Positions 7,101-11,443 of a stretch of DNA of 11,443 bases are shown piece by piece; within the stretch, counting starts at the first letter, position 1, and every line of letters starts with the position of its first letter. The DNA lies in the NCBI GenBank assembly GCA_021795275.1, contig JAJYPO010000064.1:1-11443 (forward strand). Direction: 5' to 3'. Position numbers and translations under genes: made by a program. Origin of the DNA: Nitrospirota bacterium. Lineage in GTDB: Bacteria > Nitrospirota_A > Leptospirillia > Leptospirillales > Leptospirillaceae. Below the pieces are notes generated by a model. That model was not told where the DNA came from. It worked only from the letters and a program-made list of their open reading frames with translations, and did not search any database.

Positions 7101-9185
7101 TTAGTACCGGGCATCCGACGGTTTGTGCCCATGGGGCCAGTCCTTCACCTTGTCCGGGAAGTCCGGGCGGTCCATATGGGTGAAATACGCGGACACATCG
7201 ACGGCCTCCTGGTCCGTCAGCCCCCCCTGACCAAGAGGCGTGTTGATCTCGTGGGAGATGGGCATGTTGTTCTTGACGAAGGCGGCAGCGGTATAGGTTT
7301 TTGCGATTCCTGCCCCGATATTGAAGGAGTGCGGCCCCCACAAGGGAGGGAAGACATAGGATCCGTGGGCATCGAGAAGCCCCTCTCCGTGGGTTCCGTG
7401 ACAGGAGGCGCAATCCTGCCGGTAGATTTCCTTTCCCTTTTTAAAATCCGGAACAAGCCGCTTGCTGACTTTCCCGACTCCCCGGCCGGGAATGGGGTCG
7501 TGGCGATGAAAGTCGCCGTTGATCCAGTTCATATAGGCCAGCATGGCGAACATGGCCTTTGAATGTTTGTCGAGGGCCGTCCCGTTCATGGAACGAAGGA
7601 AGCAGCCGTTGATTCTGTCGGCCATGTCGATCACCTTTCCCGCGCGGGAGGCATAGGAGGGAAACTGGGCGGCGAGACCGACGAAGGGCGAGGCATGGGC
7701 CATGGTTCCGGCGTTAAGGTGACAGCTTGAGCAGGTGAGCTCATCGCCGACATTCTTCGGAAGAAGCCTCTTCGTCTCGACCATCAGACGCAAGCCTTCG
7801 AGGATCTCCTCGCGATGAGGATCGTTGAGGATCCCGGAAAGTCGCGGGGCGACATACGACCCGGGGGAGGGGGGACGGGGGCGGATTTCGGAGCGGATCC
7901 TCGCGATTTCTTCAGGGCTGACGGCTTCCCCCCGGTTGCCCCATGAGGTGCGGATGAAGGTGATGATCTGAGCGAGTTCCTCATCCTTGAGCCCTCCGTA
8001 GTTCGGCATGGCGAAGGCCTTCGGATACTCCAGCGTCACCGCGGAGCGGGAGCCGGATAGGACCACGTGGACGACCGAGAGAGGATTATGGGACTGGACG
8101 GACGGATTTCCCGCCAGGGGCGGAAACAGTTTTGCCACTCCCTGGCCATCCAGCTGGTGGCAGGAGGCACAGAACTGAACATAGCCCAGCCCCCCCGGGG
8201 TGGTGAAGAGCGCCTTGGCGGAGGTTTTCTGTGCGAATGAGGGGGGTGAGGGAGGAGATCCTGACGAGGGCCCCGCGTTCAGGACGAGCGATTTCAGATA
8301 GACGTCCATGGCGTCGAGGTCGCTGTCCGAGTATTTCTGGGTACTGAAATGGTCGACCTCCGCCATGATCCCGAAGGCGGCCGCTTGACCGTTGCGCCCG
8401 GTTTTGAGAAAGGCTTCGATCCCTTTGAGTGCCTGGGCCGTCCTGAGACTTGGGGCATACCACGAATCGATGGTGGCCCCGCTCAGATAGTCGCGTCCAT
8501 TGGGCCCCCGTTCGTCCATGGCCTTCTCTTCAAGTCCGAGTCCGCGAGGCGTGTGGCAGGAGCCGCAATGGCCCAGACCCTGAATGATATAGGCCCCGCG
8601 ATTCCAGGCGGCGGATCGGGTGGGATCCGGCTGGTAGGGGCGATCGTCGAGAAAAAGCCATTTCCAGAGGGAGAGCCCCTGCCGGATGCTGAAGGGCCAA
8701 TGGATCCGGTTTTCCCGGTTCTTCTGGTAGACCGGAGTGACCCCGTGCATCAGATAGGCATAGAGGGCAGAGAGGTCCTGGTCCGAGATCTTCGCATAGG
8801 AGGGATAGGGCATGGCAGGGAAGAGATTGTTCCCGTTTCGGTCGACTCCGTCCCGCATGGCCCGGATGAACTCCTGCAGGGTGTAGTTCCCGATTCCGGT
8901 CTCGCGGTCGGGGGTGATATTGGTCGAATAGAGAATGCCGAAGGGGGTGTTCATGGGGGTGCCGCCCGCCAGAGGCTTCCCGCCGCGGGCGGTGTGGCAG
9001 GCAAAGCAATCACCCATGTGGGCCAGATATTCCCCCTGCCGAATCGTTGCCGCATCGGGGAGGGCGGGGCTTTGGTCGGCCGCGGCGGGGTTCGCCTGAA
9101 GAAGGAACCCGAAAGCGGTTCCTGTCAAAAGAAGAAGGATAAGTGGCCGCCATTGGCGCTTCAAGAACTGAGCGGTGGCATGCAT
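7101..9185 (-). CDS. Pentahaem cytochrome c: trihaem module fused to TsdA-like thiosulfate dehydrogenase
   Basis: The 694-residue protein has an N-terminal signal peptide (about 1-36, ending PAAA) and five CXXCH haem c motifs at C60-H64, C207-H211, C339-H343, C485-H489 and C592-H596. Residues about 45-430 match the trihaem cytochrome subunit of membrane alcohol/gluconate dehydrogenases (AHMGDCFACHT, YSTNITPD, GLGHCGSCHTPRG), with likely Met ligands M125, M274 and M393. Residues about 440-694 match dihaem TsdA, which oxidises thiosulfate to tetrathionate: LTCSSCHLNAG, then DRINGCFLRSMNG with C528 placed as the Cys ligand of the active-site haem, VFPPLWGP, NNMP (M641), and the C-terminal DWPHGHKPSDARY. 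The protein should act in the periplasm, passing electrons from the TsdA site through three haems to a respiratory acceptor. AAGGGAG lies 8 nt before the ATG. The TsdA specificity is inferred; tetrathionate reduction or another sulfur substrate is possible. Confidence 0.92.
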   Translation of the reverse strand: MHATAQFLKRQWRPLILLLLTGTAFGFLLQANPAAADQSPALPDAATIRQGEYLAHMGDCFACHTARGGKPLAGGTPMNTPFGILYSTNITPDRETGIGNYTLQEFIRAMRDGVDRNGNNLFPAMPYPSYAKISDQDLSALYAYLMHGVTPVYQKNRENRIHWPFSIRQGLSLWKWLFLDDRPYQPDPTRSAAWNRGAYIIQGLGHCGSCHTPRGLGLEEKAMDERGPNGRDYLSGATIDSWYAPSLRTAQALKGIEAFLKTGRNGQAAAFGIMAEVDHFSTQKYSDSDLDAMDVYLKSLVLNAGPSSGSPPSPPSFAQKTSAKALFTTPGGLGYVQFCASCHQLDGQGVAKLFPPLAGNPSVQSHNPLSVVHVVLSGSRSAVTLEYPKAFAMPNYGGLKDEELAQIITFIRTSWGNRGEAVSPEEIARIRSEIRPRPPSPGSYVAPRLSGILNDPHREEILEGLRLMVETKRLLPKNVGDELTCSSCHLNAGTMAHASPFVGLAAQFPSYASRAGKVIDMADRINGCFLRSMNGTALDKHSKAMFAMLAYMNWINGDFHRHDPIPGRGVGKVSKRLVPDFKKGKEIYRQDCASCHGTHGEGLLDAHGSYVFPPLWGPHSFNIGAGIAKTYTAAAFVKNNMPISHEINTPLGQGGLTDQEAVDVSAYFTHMDRPDFPDKVKDWPHGHKPSDARY

Positions 9186-9430
9186 CGCGTTTTCTCCCTT
9201 GCGAACGGGGTTGGGAAGAGGCCGAAATGGCTCCCTCCGCGTTCCCGACCGGAGCGAGGGTCAGGAGCCCGAAGGCGCGGATCCCTCGAGTGAATCCGGA
9301 CTCATCGTTTGTGTCGTTCTCCTTCTTGGCCTTCGGAGGTTGCTCTCGAGGCCTTGGCAGATCCGAGGGCGAAGAAGTTGAGCGGCTGAAAGTGTCTTCC
9401 CCGAGCCGTTGAAGAAGAAAAGCCGGAAGA
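9186..9430 (-). other. Leader region of the pentahaem cytochrome gene
   Basis: About 245 bases separate the terminator of the solute-binding gene from the cytochrome start, so the cytochrome should have its own promoter here. Reading the minus strand I find no clear sigma70 -35/-10 pair. Frames crossing the region encode low-complexity, Arg/Pro/Ser-rich products typical of non-coding GC-rich DNA. The ribosome binding site AAGGGAG sits at 9194-9200. Confidence 0.45.
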
Positions 9431-9475
9431 GGAAAAAGGGGAGCCGGCACGTCGTCGTTTCCCCGTGCCGGCTCC
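9431..9475 (-). terminator. Strong intrinsic terminator after the solute-binding protein gene
   Basis: GGAGCCGGCACG (9440-9451) and CGTGCCGGCTCC (9464-9475) form a perfect 12-bp GC-rich stem with a 12-nt loop. On the minus strand the stem is followed by CCCCTTTTTCC, a T-run of five. It begins 10 nt after the stop codon of the minus-strand solute-binding gene and should separate that operon from the cytochrome gene. Confidence 0.9.
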
Positions 9476-9484
9476 AAATCCTTC

Positions 9485-10474
9485 CTACTTCAGGTCCTTT
9501 CGGGTGACGGGCTTGAATCCATAATGCTCGAATATATGGAGCGCTTCGGGGGATTCGAGAAAGGAGAGCCAGCGTTTTGCCCACAGAACATGGTGGCTTC
9601 CCCGGATGAGTCCCGCCGCGTAGATGGCCCGGACATTCTGTGAGTCGGGGATCGCCACGTTTTCGATGGGATGACCCTCCTCCTCCTGAAAGACGGCCTC
9701 GGATCTCCATGTGACCCCGGCATCGGCATTCTTCCGCATCAGGGCCATCGGGCTTTGCCGGTGGTGGATCCGGGTCAGGACGGTCTCTCCGTTTTTGACC
9801 TTGTCGACATAGACGGCCTGGACCAGCTTCCTTCCTCCCGCCTTTTCCAGGGCTCCCTTGATTTGCCGGGCGACCCCTTCCCAGGCCGGATTGGGCATCA
9901 CCAGCCGGACCCCGGGTTTTCCAAGGTCGGCCAGGCCCTTGATGCCGGCCGGATTCCCTTTGGGAACCATGATGGTCAGGTCATTGGTGGCATAGGCCAC
10001 GGGTTTGCCCACAAGAAGTTTTTTGGCGATCAGGATTTTGACCTTCTTGAGCCCTGCGGCATAGACGTCGCCGGGAACGGTCATCGTGGCGTTTCCGATG
10101 GTCAGGCGTCCCTTCTTTCCGATCTGCTTCGCCAGGAGTCCGGGGGGAAGGGTCTCATAAAAAAGCCCTCCCCGGATCTGGGGATACTTTTTTTCGAAGG
10201 CCTTGACGAGGGGCGCCATGGCAAAAAAGTAGTTTCCTCCGACATAGAGGACAAGGCGGGGATGGGAGAGGTTCCCGTGGAGATCCGGAAGATTGTCGAC
10301 ATCCGGCACCGTGACATCGATGCCCTTGTCTGTCGAGGGGTTGTTTCGCCCGTGGCTCCAGGGGGGAAAGATCTCCGAGGAGGCCGCCAGCGACTCGGTC
10401 GGGGACAGGGGCCCGCCGTGAAGGAACAGGGTAAAGCCTGCGAGGAATGCGGTCGCGAGTCCAGTCTTTTTCAT
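9485..10474 (-). CDS. Periplasmic solute-binding protein, ModA/SBP_bac_11-like
   Basis: The 329-residue protein has a signal peptide (KK n-region, hydrophobic core, likely cleavage near residue 30 at ESLAAS) and a type II periplasmic binding fold. The lobe pattern resembles molybdate/sulfate-type binding proteins: LVLYVGGNYFFAMAPLVKAFEKKYP near the start, then NDLTIMVPKGNPAGIKGLADL, KPGVRLVMPNPAWEGVARQ, MRKNADAGVTWRSEA, and SPEALHIFEHYGF near the end. The start at 10474 is preferred over the ATG 21 nt upstream because AAGGGAG (10480-10486) lies 5 nt before it and the signal peptide then begins MKKTG. No permease or ATPase gene is present in the window, so this is an orphan binding protein here. 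It follows the DsrE-like gene by 57 nt in the same direction, probably in one operon, and ends at a strong terminator. The ligand is unknown; an oxyanion such as thiosulfate or molybdate is a guess from context and family. Confidence 0.82.
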   Translation of the reverse strand: MKKTGLATAFLAGFTLFLHGGPLSPTESLAASSEIFPPWSHGRNNPSTDKGIDVTVPDVDNLPDLHGNLSHPRLVLYVGGNYFFAMAPLVKAFEKKYPQIRGGLFYETLPPGLLAKQIGKKGRLTIGNATMTVPGDVYAAGLKKVKILIAKKLLVGKPVAYATNDLTIMVPKGNPAGIKGLADLGKPGVRLVMPNPAWEGVARQIKGALEKAGGRKLVQAVYVDKVKNGETVLTRIHHRQSPMALMRKNADAGVTWRSEAVFQEEEGHPIENVAIPDSQNVRAIYAAGLIRGSHHVLWAKRWLSFLESPEALHIFEHYGFKPVTRKDLK

Positions 10475-10479
10475 CTTCA

Positions 10480-10486
10480 CTCCCTT
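10480..10486 (-). promoter_or_regulatory. Shine-Dalgarno deciding the start of the solute-binding protein
   Basis: AAGGGAG on the minus strand is 5 nt before ATG 10474. The alternative upstream ATG (10495) lacks a comparable site and would add seven residues ahead of the KK-rich signal peptide n-region. Confidence 0.7.
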
Positions 10487-10531
10487 GTTTGACAATTCAG
10501 CATCGCCTTGGATCGGTTCCGGCGAAACTCC

Positions 10532-11335
10532 TCAGGCATGAGCGTACTGATAGCCGGCTTCGACCAGCAGGGGGAGCGTTCCCACAATGCCGGGCGTCAG
10601 CACCACGCCGGGGATCAGATGGTTGGTCAGCTCGGCCGCGATCTCTCCGTGGGTCTTGTGGTCGGGGTTGGTTCCTTCCTTTTTCAGCGCTCCGGAGAGC
10701 TCCCAGATCATGTTGTGGCAGGCCAGGAAGACGACGCCGCGGGCCTGGAGGACCGGAATGTTGTTGTCCTCGGGAGAGAGAACCCCGTGGGGATCATTCA
10801 GGTCCGACAGGGGCTTTGTCGAGGCGGGAGAGAGGCGGATCAGCGGGTTGGTCTTGGATTTGACCCCGGCCTTTTTGTAAAGGCGGTACTTTTCCCACAT
10901 CGTGTCGTCAAACAGGCCGAGATGGGCGGTTCCATGGGTGGCGGAGAGGACCAGGGCATCCTTTTTGCCAAAGCTGTAGACTTGGGCATTGAGGGAGTTT
11001 CGCATGAGGTTGAGCCAGGGAGAGCCGAAGATGGTGTTGTCCCAGACCTGTTTCGGTTTTCCATGGTAGTGGAGAAGGAGGGCCAGGGACTCATGGTCCC
11101 ACTCGTCCTGATGGAGGCTGATCATTGTCAGCGAGCGATAGTCCCGTCGTCTTTTTGCCCGGGCCAGCGCCGAAAGGAGAGCATGGAGGTGGTGATCCCC
11201 CCGGGGCTGCAGGTCGAGGTGCTCTGACGCCGAGGCCAGAGGAACCTTTCCTCCGCCAAGACCGAGCGCGACTCCGGCCGTTCCCATCATGGCCAGCATT
11301 CCCAGCATTTCCCGACGTGACATGGATCGAGTCAT
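10532..11335 (-). CDS. Tat-exported DsrE/DsrF-like protein
   Basis: The 267-residue protein starts at ATG 11335 with AAGGAGG 6 nt upstream. The N-terminus carries a twin-arginine signal (SRREML at 6-11, then a hydrophobic stretch to about 28 and an ASA cleavage region near 35-37), so it is predicted to be exported folded. The C-terminal third has the DsrE-family pattern: ARGVVFLACHN with C206, then PGVVLTPGIVGTLPLLVEAGYQYA at the end. C206 is the only Cys and corresponds to the conserved Cys of DsrE-like sulfur carriers. The N-terminal part (about 60-155) is more divergent, and I recognise no catalytic motif there. DsrE proteins are normally cytoplasmic persulfide carriers, so an exported one is notable. 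It is followed 57 nt downstream by a solute-binding protein and lies near a TsdA-like cytochrome, which supports a periplasmic sulfur role. The fold assignment is moderately confident; the function is inferred. Confidence 0.75.
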   Translation of the reverse strand: MTRSMSRREMLGMLAMMGTAGVALGLGGGKVPLASASEHLDLQPRGDHHLHALLSALARAKRRRDYRSLTMISLHQDEWDHESLALLLHYHGKPKQVWDNTIFGSPWLNLMRNSLNAQVYSFGKKDALVLSATHGTAHLGLFDDTMWEKYRLYKKAGVKSKTNPLIRLSPASTKPLSDLNDPHGVLSPEDNNIPVLQARGVVFLACHNMIWELSGALKKEGTNPDHKTHGEIAAELTNHLIPGVVLTPGIVGTLPLLVEAGYQYAHA

Positions 11336-11384
11336 CGTTTGCCTCCTTCGTAGGTCGTGGGTTGTGATTTTCCCGGTGAGATGA

Positions 11385-11411
11385 AGGGCGGACGCTCTTC
11401 TGTCCCGCCTT
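11385..11411 (-). other. Hairpin upstream of the DsrE-like gene
   Basis: An imperfect inverted repeat (GGGCGGAC / GTCCCGCC with one bulged base, 8-nt loop) lies about 50 bases upstream of the DsrE-like start codon. No T-run follows on the minus strand. It could be the end of an upstream transcript or a leader structure. No gene is recognisable between 11336 and the right edge. Confidence 0.3.
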
Positions 11412-11443
11412 TAGGGCCCTCCGAACGTTTCCCGGCCAATCCG

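Noticed and set aside
8349..9293. A 314-codon plus-strand frame opposite the pentahaem cytochrome.
   Set aside because: It is antisense to five CXXCH motifs and a signal peptide on the minus strand, and its product is Gly/Arg/Val-rich without domain features.
9671..10492. A 273-codon plus-strand frame opposite the solute-binding protein.
   Set aside because: The minus strand has a signal peptide, a well-placed ribosome binding site, a binding-protein pattern and a terminator; the plus-strand product has none of these.

Overview
The window reads as chromosomal DNA of a moderately GC-rich, Gram-negative-type bacterium that uses c-di-GMP signalling and periplasmic sulfur and electron chemistry. 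The multi-haem cytochrome with a thiosulfate dehydrogenase-like module, the exported DsrE-like protein and the dense c-di-GMP signalling would suit an acidophilic chemolithotroph such as Leptospirillum or Acidithiobacillus. That placement is inference from gene content; no ribosomal or other taxonomic marker is present.

Bases 1-2891 (+ strand) are a signalling cluster. It holds the 3' part of a hybrid histidine kinase (ATPase domain plus two receiver domains, the first lacking its phosphoacceptor Asp), a single-domain DivK-like response regulator with a TTG start, and an RpfG-like receiver/HD-GYP phosphodiesterase whose start overlaps the preceding stop (ATGTCTGA). The obvious reading is a phosphorelay ending in c-di-GMP hydrolysis. 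Bases 3146-5959 (+) encode the opposite activity: a 937-residue membrane protein with a periplasmic sensor loop, a GAF domain, an intact GGDEF domain with its I-site, an EAL domain that has lost most catalytic residues, and a C-terminal CZB-like zinc-binding domain missing one of four usual ligands.

Bases about 6012-6966 are genomic debris. A 3'-truncated IS1595/ISXO2-type transposase (- strand) lies between a short unassigned coding tail (-) and the C-terminal remnant of an AbiEi-type antitoxin (+).

Bases 7101-11335 are all on the - strand and concern periplasmic redox and probably sulfur chemistry. In transcription order there is a Tat-exported DsrE-like protein with a single Cys, an orphan ModA/SBP_bac_11-type solute-binding protein 57 nt downstream, a strong intrinsic terminator, then a 694-residue pentahaem cytochrome. 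The cytochrome fuses a trihaem module (like the cytochrome subunit of membrane alcohol dehydrogenases) to a dihaem TsdA-like thiosulfate dehydrogenase module. The working model is oxidation of thiosulfate or a related sulfur compound in the periplasm, with electrons passed along a built-in haem wire, and the exported DsrE-like and binding proteins handling sulfur intermediates. The fusion itself is well supported by sequence; substrate and physiology are inferred.
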